NCBI GenBank assembly: GCA_964373925.1
Contig: CAYJWS010000007.1
Coordinates: forward strand, 1-30,556
Reading direction: 5' to 3'
DNA: 30,556 nucleotides
From: CAYJWS01 sp964373925
GTDB lineage: Bacteria > Patescibacteriota > Patescibacteriia > Buchananbacterales > GWA2-38-13
Shown here piece after piece: positions 7,648 through 13,743 of the stretch. The position numbers and the translations under genes are program-made. The notes under the pieces were generated by a model that saw only the letters and a list, made by a program, of their open reading frames with translations, was not told the origin of the DNA and did no database searches. How positions within the stretch are numbered: position 1 is the first letter of the stretch; every line of letters begins with the position of its first letter.

Positions 7648-8043
7648 ATGAAGCATGCTATTATTCATACCGACGGAGGAGCGCGAGGAAATCCAGGACC
7701 GTCGGGTATCGGAGTTGTTATTGATATTGGCGGAGAAAAAAAATACTTTAAGAAATTTATCGGTGTTGCCACAAATAATCAAGCAGAATATAGGGCGGTA
7801 ATTTTAGCGTTGGAAAAGGCAAAAGAGATGGGTATTGAAACTATTGATTTTTTTATGGATTCAGAGCTTGTGTGCAATCAGCTTAAAAGAATGTATAAAG
7901 TAAAAGACCAAGATCTTGGAGTTTTGTTTGTTATGGCCTGGAACCGTATGCAAGGATTTAAAAAAATTACTTTTAGGCATGTGATGAGAGGGGATAACAA
8001 AGAAGCAGACAGGCTCGTAAACGAAGCTATTGATAAAAAATAG
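7648..8043 (+). CDS. rnhA: Ribonuclease HI
   Basis: A 131-aa single-domain RNase H that cleaves the RNA strand of RNA-DNA hybrids. The DEDD catalytic set is visible: Asp9 (HTDGGARGNPGP), Glu47 (NNQAEYRA), Asp71 (FMDSELV) and Asp121 (NKEADRLVN). It is slightly shorter than E. coli RNase HI (155 aa) and lacks the basic handle region, as in many compact or RnhA-like archaeal-type enzymes. No SD is present; an AT-rich tract precedes the ATG. It lies downstream of recJ with 152 nt between, including a REP-like hairpin, so co-transcription is uncertain. The following 400 nt are non-coding repeats. Confidence 0.92.
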   Translation: MKHAIIHTDGGARGNPGPSGIGVVIDIGGEKKYFKKFIGVATNNQAEYRAVILALEKAKEMGIETIDFFMDSELVCNQLKRMYKVKDQDLGVLFVMAWNRMQGFKKITFRHVMRGDNKEADRLVNEAIDKK

Positions 8044-8390
8044 TTGATTATCCCAATCATTAGAACTTGTTTTATTTCCTTCCGATGGATTTCCGACCGT
8101 AGCTTTCGCCAAGGCTTCCGAAGTCGCTTACCCCTCTGTCACCGAAAGCTTTCGGGGACTACGGAGGACAATAAAGTTATCAAGCTAGCAACTTCAGCCT
8201 GTAGTCGTTGACTTTTTCGTCATCCCGAATTCATTTCGGGATCCCCTCGCACGGTGCAACTGGTCAGGGGATCCCTCGCAGGGCTCGGGATGACCGCGGC
8301 GGTCAGATTGCTTCGCAGGGCTCGCAATGACACGGTGAGCATTGATGCTCCACTAGCGAATTTTTTGGTTCTTAATTTTAAATTTTATAT
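8044..8390. repeat. Non-coding patch of REP/MITE-like palindromes
   Basis: No convincing gene is seen between rnhA and the LexA-like gene, which converge here. The stretch contains at least three nested hairpins. The first is CACCGAAAGCTTTCGGGG at about 8140-8157, beside CTACGGAGG. The second has GTCATCCCGA (8219-8228) matching TCGGGATGAC (8285-8294), with an inner GGGATCCCC/GGGGATCCC pair. The third has GTCAGATTGC (8302-8311) matching GCAATGAC (8324-8331). Such GTCATCCCG and TCATTGCGAG palindromes are common intergenic repeats in several bacterial groups. Confidence 0.65.
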
Positions 8391-8421
8391 AAAAAAATCC
8401 TCCGAAATTTTCGGAAGATTC
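8391..8421 (-). terminator. Terminator of the LexA-like gene
   Basis: The stem AATCTTCCGAAAA / TTTCGGAGGATT on the minus strand (one mismatch) is followed by seven T (plus-strand A at 8391-8397). It is 20 nt after the stop codon. Confidence 0.75.
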
Positions 8422-8439
8422 TATGTTTTTATATTTTTT

Positions 8440-9003
8440 TTATCTTAAAGATCTTATCGTGCCAATAATTACTCCTTGAATATGTGTTTTAAATTCAGGT
8501 TTATAAGATTTTATTTTTATCTCCCCATTTATTTGAATTAATACAAGGTCGCCTGTTTTTGGCTTTTCGTCTTGTGCAATAATATACTCGCCTTGTAGGA
8601 TTCCTTTTTCCTCCAGCGATTCATCGCTTACAACATATATTTTTGATCCTCGAAGCATATTGATTGAATCGTCGGAATCTGGAGTAGAATTTTTGACTTT
8701 TGCACATTCAATTGACCCGCTCAAGTAACCAAGCGCTTCGTTTTTTGTGGGTACATCATACAAAAGCTGAATTGATCTTGCGCAGAATTTTTCTTTTTTA
8801 AGCCAACCCTTTCTTTCTAGTTGGTTTATATGTTGAAAAATTGTAACCTTGGTTACGTTAAGAGATTGTGAGATTTCTTCAAGGGTTGGTGAAAGACCTC
8901 TTTCATTTTGGAATTTTTGGATAAATTCCAAAATTATAAGTTGTTTTGGTGTTACATATAAGCCAATGACAACTCCTGACCTCTTAACCATTGCTTGAGT
9001 CAT
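8440..9003 (-). CDS. LexA-like repressor (winged helix + S24 peptidase fold)
   Basis: A 187-aa protein. Residues 15-80 match the LexA DNA-binding domain (LYVTPKQLIILEFIQKF, GLSPTLEEISQSLNV, LERKGWLKK). Residues 92-187 match the S24 fold. The catalytic Ser aligns with Ser129 (SDESLEEKGI) and the general base with Lys165 (GEIKIKSYK), spaced 36 residues apart as in LexA (119/156). By the same alignment the cleavage dipeptide is Cys100-Ala101, not the usual Ala-Gly. Known role of the family: represses SOS genes and self-cleaves on RecA filaments; whether this one does so is inferred. SD GGGAGG lies 4 nt before ATG 9003. The leader has GTTCTTTAC. Confidence 0.82.
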   Translation of the reverse strand: MTQAMVKRSGVVIGLYVTPKQLIILEFIQKFQNERGLSPTLEEISQSLNVTKVTIFQHINQLERKGWLKKEKFCARSIQLLYDVPTKNEALGYLSGSIECAKVKNSTPDSDDSINMLRGSKIYVVSDESLEEKGILQGEYIIAQDEKPKTGDLVLIQINGEIKIKSYKPEFKTHIQGVIIGTIRSLR

Positions 9004-9045
9004 AATGCCTCCCCGTAGATGAAAAAATATTAAACTACTTTTTTT

Positions 9046-9054
9046 GTAAAGAAC
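9046..9054 (-). promoter_or_regulatory. boxA-like element in the lexA-like leader
   Basis: GTTCTTTAC on the minus strand, a few nt after the predicted transcription start and 43 nt before ATG 9003. The nine bases are identical to those before fabH and the 394-aa gene. Confidence 0.5.
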
Positions 9055-9062
9055 TGATTATG

Positions 9063-9091
9063 AAGTTATCACATATAATTTTTTTTGTCAA
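9063..9091 (-). promoter_or_regulatory. Promoter of the LexA-like gene
   Basis: A perfect TTGACA (9091-9086), a 17-bp spacer and a weak -10 TAACTT (9068-9063). It lies immediately after the rnpB terminator. Confidence 0.5.
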
Positions 9092-9094
9092 AAT

Positions 9095-9123
9095 AAAAAA
9101 CACCTCTTGCGGAGGAGTTTTTT
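9095..9123 (-). terminator. rnpB: rnpB terminator
   Basis: On the minus strand, ACTCCTC-CGCAA-GAGGTGT (one T:T mismatch) is followed by six T. It directly abuts the 3' strand of the P1 helix of RNase P RNA. Confidence 0.8.
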
Positions 9124-9376
9124 ATGCCTTGACAAACCTGTAAGCCGAATTCTGTGCCGATTTCGTAGTTTCGCTTTCGCTCCAGACGAAATTGGTAATG
9201 ATTATCTATCTAGGCCTGGCATTGCTGCCAAGCTCAAGCTGCCGACCAAATTTGGCATTGCACCAGGTAGAGTTTGCCACGCGCTTCCTATCGCTAGGAG
9301 CGGAGTGATATAGCATTACGATGCTGCAATATTGCGTACGTATCGCAACACACTATCACACTTTTCACATTTGACC

Positions 9377-9394
9377 CCCCGAAAGCTTTCGGGG
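9377..9394. repeat. REP-like palindrome inside rnpB (P10-P12 region)
   Basis: CCCCGAAAGCTTTCGGGG is perfectly palindromic. It sits between the conserved ACAGAGA box and the P12 region of RNase P RNA, where E. coli has a short GC hairpin. The same core occurs in intergenic copies. Confidence 0.7.
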
Positions 9395-9669
9395 TGGCTA
9401 GTATAGTCTCTGTGGTACTGGTCCTCATCACGCCTTACGGCGAGATGGGTGGGCGTTACCCACTACCGCTACACCCCCCACCTATGAGTCATCAAACCAA
9501 GTTATAAAATCTATACTTTTTTTAATTGTAAGTACTGATTTTTATCAGGCTTAACTTCTCATAGGTGGGGGGAGGGTGTTCGGACTTTCCTCCCCACACC
9601 TTTCAGCGCTCCGCGCTGGAAATTCGAAATTCTAAATACGAAAATCGAAACAATGAAAGTTTTACTTTC

Positions 9670-9689
9670 ATCCCGAAAGCTTTCGGGAT
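9670..9689. repeat. REP-like palindrome inside the rnpB P3 expansion
   Basis: ATCCCGAAAGCTTTCGGGAT is a perfect 20-bp palindrome near the middle of the AT-rich insertion in the P3 arm. Confidence 0.7.
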
Positions 9690-9850
9690 GGTTGCTAAAG
9701 CAACCAAATTCGAAATTCTAATTTTATAAACTTGTTTTGAATTTATAATTTTAGAATTTGCATATTGTTTAGTGCTTCGATATTCGTGCTTCGAAATTCC
9801 AGTGCGAAGCGCTGGCATGGGGCAATCATCCGGTTTGTCAAGGCATTAAA

Positions 9851-9879
9851 ATTATATAATATAACAATATTTTTGTCAA
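9851..9879 (-). promoter_or_regulatory. rnpB: rnpB promoter, perfect consensus
   Basis: TTGACA (9879-9874), exactly 17 bp, then TATAAT (9856-9851). The expected start falls at about 9845, precisely the 5' end of the P1 helix. Confidence 0.88.
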
Positions 9880-9913
9880 GAAAAACCCAATTTATTTCAT
9901 ATAAACTGGGTTA
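9880..9913 (-). terminator. Terminator of the 394-aa gene
   Basis: AACCCAGTTTA pairs with TAAATTGGGTT (one mismatch, 7-nt loop), followed on the minus strand by TTTTTC. It directly precedes the rnpB promoter, so it insulates rnpB from the upstream minus-strand gene. Confidence 0.7.
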
Positions 9914-9972
9914 TTTTTAATACTTAATATCTTTAGAAAAAGATCAAAGCTAGAACTACATGTGCTTAATAA

Positions 9973-11157
9973 CTATATGGATGAATTCATATCCACTGCT
10001 TTTTGCAAATCAAGTGTAATGAGCGCGGAAGATATCCAGTCTGGAAGCTTGAGCCAGTATCGGAATCCTAAGACAAATAATCTTTTATTGAGGTTTAGCC
10101 CAAATGAATATATGTCTTGTCGGATATTTTTAAGCCTTTCGCTTTTCCCGTCAATGATGAGGCGCATTGTTTCTTCAGAGTTCTGATCGCTTGTTTCAAT
10201 AAAAGCAGAATGTAGCGCTCGCTGTTTCTCATCGGTTTTTTGCAATGGCGCTAGATCGGAAATCATTTTACAAATAAGCTGAACTCGTGCTAAATGGAGA
10301 ACGTCTAATCCAAGAGTCGGGTCGCACATGACTGGCGCGACGTAGGGGAAGATCTCTCTTAATGCTTTCATTTTTTGATCGCACATTTCTTGCGAAGGAT
10401 ACAAGTCGCGATAGGTAAAGGTGTGAACAATGTCTTCAACTTCAACGTGTGTTTGTTCTTTTGATTTTTGTGATGATATCATGGGACAGAGCCACAGCTG
10501 AATTTCGGAGAGCATCGCGAAAAGCGCGCATTCTATAAAATCAACAGCAATCATCTTATTCATTTTAAGGCGGAGCTCTTTTTTTAGGGAGTCGTCAATT
10601 TCAAAAACAAATTCTTTATTCTTCTCCTTGCGAGCATTGCCAAGCTCACCGCATATTCCAAGGTTCGCGTCTCCATACCAGTATTTGCCGTCAGAGAGCT
10701 CTATCACGAGCGCTAGCCTGTTGCGAAGAGCGCATGCCCATACGTCAATTCCCGCATCTGACAGGATGATTCCCAGCGAAAGATTAAGAAGCGTCATATT
10801 AAAACCGCAGTTTGCCGACATCGCGGGAGTAGCGCCCCAGATGTATCTTTTCGTAAAATACAATTGCCGAATGCAGCGGACAAGAAAGTCTTTCTCGTAA
10901 AACGCCCTTTCTCGCGCTTCCACGGGAATTGCCTTAAGCATGCTTTCAAGCTCTTCTTCTTTTTTATAGCCCAAAAAAGGAAGCTTTCCATTGATTTCTT
11001 CTCGTAGTGAATTCCAAAGAATGGAAATAAGCTTTTTTCTGTCTCGTGAAAAACGCGGCAATTTTTTTCCAGAACAGTATGCTTCCCAAAATCTTTTAGT
11101 AAACTTCGCTGTGTCAACACTCACAACTCCATTATCCTGCAGTTTCGGAATAAGCAT
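9973..11157 (-). CDS. Hypothetical protein, possible degenerate transglutaminase-like core
   Basis: A 394-aa protein with no firm family and no signal peptide or membrane segments. Residues 113-167 look like a transglutaminase/SirB1-type core: SANCGFNMTLLNLSLG places Cys117 at a helix start, then NRLALVIEL and DGKYWYGDANLG with Asp163. The His expected in the NH-(A/L) strand is Arg147 here, so if the resemblance is real the triad is broken. The rest is helical and charged, with several Cys. The start is ATG 11157 with GGAGG 6 nt upstream. It has its own promoter, a boxA-like leader element and a terminator, so it is a monocistronic unit. The fold suggestion is weak; the gene itself is secure. 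Confidence 0.75.
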   Translation of the reverse strand: MLIPKLQDNGVVSVDTAKFTKRFWEAYCSGKKLPRFSRDRKKLISILWNSLREEINGKLPFLGYKKEEELESMLKAIPVEARERAFYEKDFLVRCIRQLYFTKRYIWGATPAMSANCGFNMTLLNLSLGIILSDAGIDVWACALRNRLALVIELSDGKYWYGDANLGICGELGNARKEKNKEFVFEIDDSLKKELRLKMNKMIAVDFIECALFAMLSEIQLWLCPMISSQKSKEQTHVEVEDIVHTFTYRDLYPSQEMCDQKMKALREIFPYVAPVMCDPTLGLDVLHLARVQLICKMISDLAPLQKTDEKQRALHSAFIETSDQNSEETMRLIIDGKSERLKNIRQDIYSFGLNLNKRLFVLGFRYWLKLPDWISSALITLDLQKAVDMNSSI

Positions 11158-11181
11158 ATACCACCTCCAAGATTATAAAAA

Positions 11182-11190
11182 GTAAAGAAC
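11182..11190 (-). promoter_or_regulatory. boxA-like element in the 394-aa gene leader
   Basis: TGTTCTTTAC on the minus strand, about 5 nt after the predicted transcription start and 22 nt before ATG. The T preceding the nonamer extends the match to boxA. Confidence 0.5.
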
Positions 11191-11201
11191 AACGATTTAA
11201 A

Positions 11202-11230
11202 AATGTATCATATATCGAATGTTTTGTCAA
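11202..11230 (-). promoter_or_regulatory. Promoter of the 394-aa gene
   Basis: TTGACA (11230-11225), 17 bp, then TACATT (11207-11202). A second TATAAT at 11177-11172 is too close to the SD to be the main -10. Confidence 0.6.
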
Positions 11231-11256
11231 AATTTTTTTGTATTTTTTTTTGCTTT

Positions 11257-11316
11257 CGAGTTCTGCTCGTTGGTTTTGAAGGAGCGTTTACTTGGGGCGA
11301 AATTTTCAAAAAATAC
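11257..11316 (+). pseudogene. fabH C-terminal fragment (remnant)
   Basis: In one plus-strand frame these bases read RVLLVGFEGAFTWGEIFKKY, which closely resembles the KAS III C-terminal signature. The intact FabH in this window ends VLLVGFGGGLTWGGCYLTW, identical at about ten of nineteen positions. There is no catalytic domain upstream and no stop directly after. It lies upstream of the minus-strand 394-aa gene and next to a terminator. It is best explained as the surviving tail of a second fabH gene, although a chance match in a 20-residue stretch cannot be excluded. Confidence 0.45.
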
Positions 11317-11342
11317 AAGACAATACAATACTCTGTTTTTTT

Positions 11343-11374
11343 TAAAAAAAATAGGCCAGCTATGCTGGCCTATG
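11343..11374 (-). terminator. Terminator of the two-gene orphan operon
   Basis: A perfect 10-bp stem ATAGGCCAGC (11351-11360) / GCTGGCCTAT (11364-11373) with a 3-nt loop, followed on the minus strand by eight T. It is just after the stop of the 108-aa gene. Confidence 0.88.
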
Positions 11375-11377
11375 CGT

Positions 11378-11704
11378 TTAATGGAGTTTGAATTTATATT
11401 CTGTTGTAATGGTTCCAAAACCATTAATGTTCGTGTCAAATGATCTGATTGAGCCTGTGTTTCCGGCGAGAATATCATTATTTATTTCATGCGTTGCCTT
11501 GCTTCTTATATTTGAGCATTCCTGAACTTTTCTCGATGCTTCTTTTCTGCCGTTATGAGCCAATCCCTCGAATATGGCGATGCCCGCTAAACTTCCTCCT
11601 CCAGAAAATGGAATTGCGGCTAAACTTGCCGTCCAAACTATCCCCCTGACAACCCAGAAAACCCCCGGAAATTTTGTGCGCTCTTCAACTCTCACTCTGT
11701 CCAT
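11378..11704 (-). CDS. Hypothetical protein with a Gly-rich hydrophobic segment
   Basis: A 108-aa protein of no recognised family. Residues about 15-50 form a Gly/Ala-rich hydrophobic stretch (VFWVVRGIVWTASLAAIPFS then GGGSLAGIAIF) that could be one or two short membrane helices. The remainder is polar and ends with alternating, strand-like residues (GTITTEYKFKLH). The start is ATG 11704 with GGAAGG 5 nt upstream; an upstream AGGAG overlaps the stop of the preceding gene. It lies 10 nt after that gene, so the two are translationally linked, and ends at a strong terminator. The function is unknown. Confidence 0.6.
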   Translation of the reverse strand: MDRVRVEERTKFPGVFWVVRGIVWTASLAAIPFSGGGSLAGIAIFEGLAHNGRKEASRKVQECSNIRSKATHEINNDILAGNTGSIRSFDTNINGFGTITTEYKFKLH

Positions 11705-11714
11705 AAATACCTTC

Positions 11715-12161
11715 CTATCTCCTTCTTTTTGCTCGTATGGTGAAGCCCCATGTAACGCTGCTGAACAACCTTGGTCCTCTTTCTTCTCCTTCTACCTCGT
11801 CAATTTCGTTTCCGAACGTTTTCATCGCCAACGCGGTGTTTGCCACCGACACGATTGCTTCCCTGCTTCGAATAGTGATATCCCTGTGTGCGTTAACTCT
11901 TGTTATTGCAAGAAGCGTGCTATTTCTGTCTATCTCCTTATCAAGATCGACCTGTATTGCTAATCGCTGGGTAACTTCGCGAGAAAATTCAATGCGTTCA
12001 TGGGTATCCAAGAATCGCTCAATAAGATACGAAGCGCCAGACTCACTCTTGATTTTACTGGCTAATTCAGTGATAGGATTGCGAGAAATTTGCGTAAAGG
12101 GTACTCCTATATCAGGATATAAATTCAGCGGTTTAAGACAGTGTGTTACATCGTAACTCAT
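11715..12161 (-). CDS. Hypothetical protein, first gene of a two-gene operon
   Basis: A 148-aa protein with no recognised family. Residues 1-40 are polar; a long middle region rich in Arg, Glu and Ile is probably helical (YLIERFLDTHERIEFSREVT and on); the C-terminus ends in a basic RAKRRR tail. No signal peptide is seen. The start is ATG 12161, with AAGGA 8 nt upstream; an in-frame TTG at 12179 overlaps the SD and is rejected. It has a perfect consensus promoter (12241-12213) and a boxA-like TGTTCTTTA in the leader. The partner gene at 11704 follows with a 10-nt gap. The tight pairing suggests a joint function, possibly at the membrane given the partner's hydrophobic stretch. Confidence 0.62.
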   Translation of the reverse strand: MSYDVTHCLKPLNLYPDIGVPFTQISRNPITELASKIKSESGASYLIERFLDTHERIEFSREVTQRLAIQVDLDKEIDRNSTLLAITRVNAHRDITIRSREAIVSVANTALAMKTFGNEIDEVEGEERGPRLFSSVTWGFTIRAKRRR

Positions 12162-12194
12162 GTCAAAATTCCTTAACAAAAAAATATAAAAATA

Positions 12195-12202
12195 TAAAGA
12201 AC
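12195..12202 (-). promoter_or_regulatory. boxA-like element in the orphan operon leader
   Basis: GTGTTCTTTATA on the minus strand, containing TGTTCTTTA, about 4 nt after the predicted transcription start and 33 nt before ATG 12161. Confidence 0.5.
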
Positions 12203-12212
12203 ACTGTTTTTC

Positions 12213-12241
12213 ATTATAAATTGTTTAAATTTTTTTGTCAA
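12213..12241 (-). promoter_or_regulatory. Perfect consensus promoter of the orphan operon
   Basis: TTGACA (12241-12236), 17 bp, then TATAAT (12218-12213). It is as perfect as the rnpB promoter. Confidence 0.8.
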
Positions 12242-12278
12242 GTATTTTTGCCGTTTTTGTAAAAATTCACGTTTTTTT

Positions 12279-12307
12279 TTGCATTTTTTCGCTTTTTTTG
12301 CTACAGT
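12279..12307 (+). promoter_or_regulatory. Promoter of the polysaccharide cluster
   Basis: TTGCAT (12279-12284), a 17-bp T-rich spacer, then TACAGT (12302-12307). The -10 ends 9 nt before the ATG at 12317, so the mRNA should be leaderless or nearly so. Confidence 0.6.
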
Positions 12308-12316
12308 TTATGTACT

Positions 12317-13720
12317 ATGAAACGATCTGAACTTTTTTTTTCAGCCATTTTAGTCCCGTTTGATTATATCGCATTAGTGGCGGCGGGAGTTGTGGCGTAT
12401 CAAATTCGATATCTTGAATCAGTGAGGAATATTCGTCCTATTATTTTTGATCTGAAATTTAGCAATTACGTATTTTTAGTATTGTTGTTTGCTTTGTTTT
12501 GGATAGCAATTTTTTCTGTCCAAGGGCTATATGCCATACGGGGCGTAAAAAAACAAATTGATGAAATTGGAAAAATTATTTTGGCATGCTCTGCGGGCAT
12601 TGCCGCTGTTATGGCGGCAATGTTTTTTACACGTTATCTTTTTGACTCGCGTTTTATCGTGCTTACGGCCTGGATTTTAAGCATTTTTTTTGTGATCTTT
12701 GAAAGAATCTTGATTCGCTTACTCCAAAAAAAATTCTATGAGCGCGGGATAGGAGTGCACAGAGTGGTTTTTGTTGGCGACGGAATTTCGGCAAAAAATT
12801 TGTCCAAAGAATTTTTAAGCAATAAAAAACTCGGATATAAAGTTGTTTATGAATTAAACGAATTGAACGAGCAAACAAGAAAAATATTAAAAAAATTAGC
12901 AGCAGACGATGCCTTTGATGAGATTATTTTGACAAATCCGGACATGCCAAAAGAGGTTATACTTGAACTTTCCGAGTTTTCAGCCGAATGGCACGTGGAT
13001 TACAAATATGTAGCCGATCTTTTAGGTACAAAGGTATCACGTTTTGAAATTTTAACGCATGCCGATATCCCTATAATTGAAATAAAAAAAACTTCTCTAG
13101 ACGGATGGGGACGAATACTCAAAAGAATATTTGACATATTTTTTTCATTGGCCTTTATCATTATTGCGCTTCCAATAATGCTGATGTGCGCAATCGCGAT
13201 AAAAATAGATTCCGATGGCCCTATTTTTTTCCGTTATAAGCGGGTTGGAGAAAAGGGAAAGGTAATCAATTTTATTAAATTTCGAACCATGATTCGAGAC
13301 GCCCATACGATGCGCTACGACAAGGAATTCGCATCTAAACAAAAAAATCTTCGAGTCGGTACGCCCATGATAAAATTTGAAAATGATCCCCGTATAACTC
13401 GAGTAGGAAGAGTATTGCGAAGATGGAGCATTGACGAATTTCCACAATTTTTTTTGGTGCTTACCGGAAAAATGAGCATTGTCGGACCTCGTCCGCACGA
13501 GATAGAAGAGGTGGAGCAATATAATAAGACGCAAAAGCAAGTTTTAAGAATCAAACCTGGAATCACCGGCCTTGCGCAGGTTTCCGGTCGATCGGATATT
13601 GACTTTGATGAAGAGGTGCGGCTTGATATTTTTTATATAGAAAACTGGTCTCTTATGCTTGACATCCAGATAATTGCAAAAACACCCCTTGCTATCATCC
13701 AGAGAAGAAAAGCGCTTTAG
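12317..13720 (+). CDS. Polyprenyl-phosphate sugar phosphotransferase (WbaP/WcaJ-type)
   Basis: A 467-aa initiating phosphoglycosyl transferase: it moves a sugar-1-phosphate from a nucleotide sugar to undecaprenyl phosphate at the inner membrane, starting polysaccharide assembly. The N-terminal half has four membrane helices (about 7-30, 45-70, 83-107, 112-132) and a CoA-binding-like domain. The C-terminal catalytic domain (about 262-467) has a membrane hairpin (RIFDIFFSLAFIIIALPIML), then KRVGEKGK, FIKFRTM, SIDEFPQF, MSIVGPRPHE and PGITGLAQVSGR. These are the conserved PHPT motifs, including the Asp-Glu pair. The sugar donor cannot be read from sequence. It heads the plus-strand surface polysaccharide cluster, with a GT4 gene 23 nt downstream. 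Confidence 0.93.
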   Translation: MKRSELFFSAILVPFDYIALVAAGVVAYQIRYLESVRNIRPIIFDLKFSNYVFLVLLFALFWIAIFSVQGLYAIRGVKKQIDEIGKIILACSAGIAAVMAAMFFTRYLFDSRFIVLTAWILSIFFVIFERILIRLLQKKFYERGIGVHRVVFVGDGISAKNLSKEFLSNKKLGYKVVYELNELNEQTRKILKKLAADDAFDEIILTNPDMPKEVILELSEFSAEWHVDYKYVADLLGTKVSRFEILTHADIPIIEIKKTSLDGWGRILKRIFDIFFSLAFIIIALPIMLMCAIAIKIDSDGPIFFRYKRVGEKGKVINFIKFRTMIRDAHTMRYDKEFASKQKNLRVGTPMIKFENDPRITRVGRVLRRWSIDEFPQFFLVLTGKMSIVGPRPHEIEEVEQYNKTQKQVLRIKPGITGLAQVSGRSDIDFDEEVRLDIFYIENWSLMLDIQIIAKTPLAIIQRRKAL

Positions 13721-13743
13721 TTATAATTTTTGAAATAACGTTT

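Larger units (their letters stand above)
9124..9846 (-). ncRNA. rnpB: RNase P RNA, class A-like with large insertions
   Basis: This is the catalytic RNA of RNase P, which trims tRNA 5' leaders. Conserved boxes read on the minus strand are GAGGAAAGTCCG (9593-9582), ACCAGTACCACAGAGA, GGCAAACTCTACCTGG, CCTAGATAGATAATC (about 9214-9200) and ACAGAATTCGGCTTA (9155-9141). The ends form a perfect 15-bp P1 helix, ATGCCTTGACAAACC with GGTTTGTCAAGGCAT. Length is about 723 nt, against 350-400 usual. The excess comes from a ~200-nt AT-rich hairpin-rich expansion of the P3 arm (about 9603-9815) and a 15-bp helix with a 69-nt loop (9474-9572). REP-like CCCCGAAAGCTTTCGGGG copies occupy one helix (9377-9394) and the P3 expansion (9670-9689). 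A consensus promoter and a terminator bracket it exactly. Confidence 0.95.

Noticed and set aside
8254..8448. Open frame through the palindrome patch after rnhA
   Set aside because: It is composed of the REP-like hairpins and extends into the LexA-like gene on the other strand.
9603..9818. Open frame inside the AT-rich part of rnpB
   Set aside because: It lies wholly within the P3 expansion of RNase P RNA, with no SD or promoter and repeat-like composition.
11203..11391. Plus-strand ORF containing the FabH-like tail, read as a real gene
   Set aside because: Its N-terminal part is low-complexity T-rich DNA overlapping the minus-strand promoter, and its C-terminal part runs through a terminator hairpin. 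Only the central ~20 codons look protein-derived.
5664..12202. GTTCTTTAC read as an operator of the LexA-like repressor
   Set aside because: The motif is not palindromic, whereas LexA dimer sites are (for example GAAC-N4-GTTC), and its position just inside the transcripts and match to boxA fit an RNA signal better. It cannot be fully excluded.
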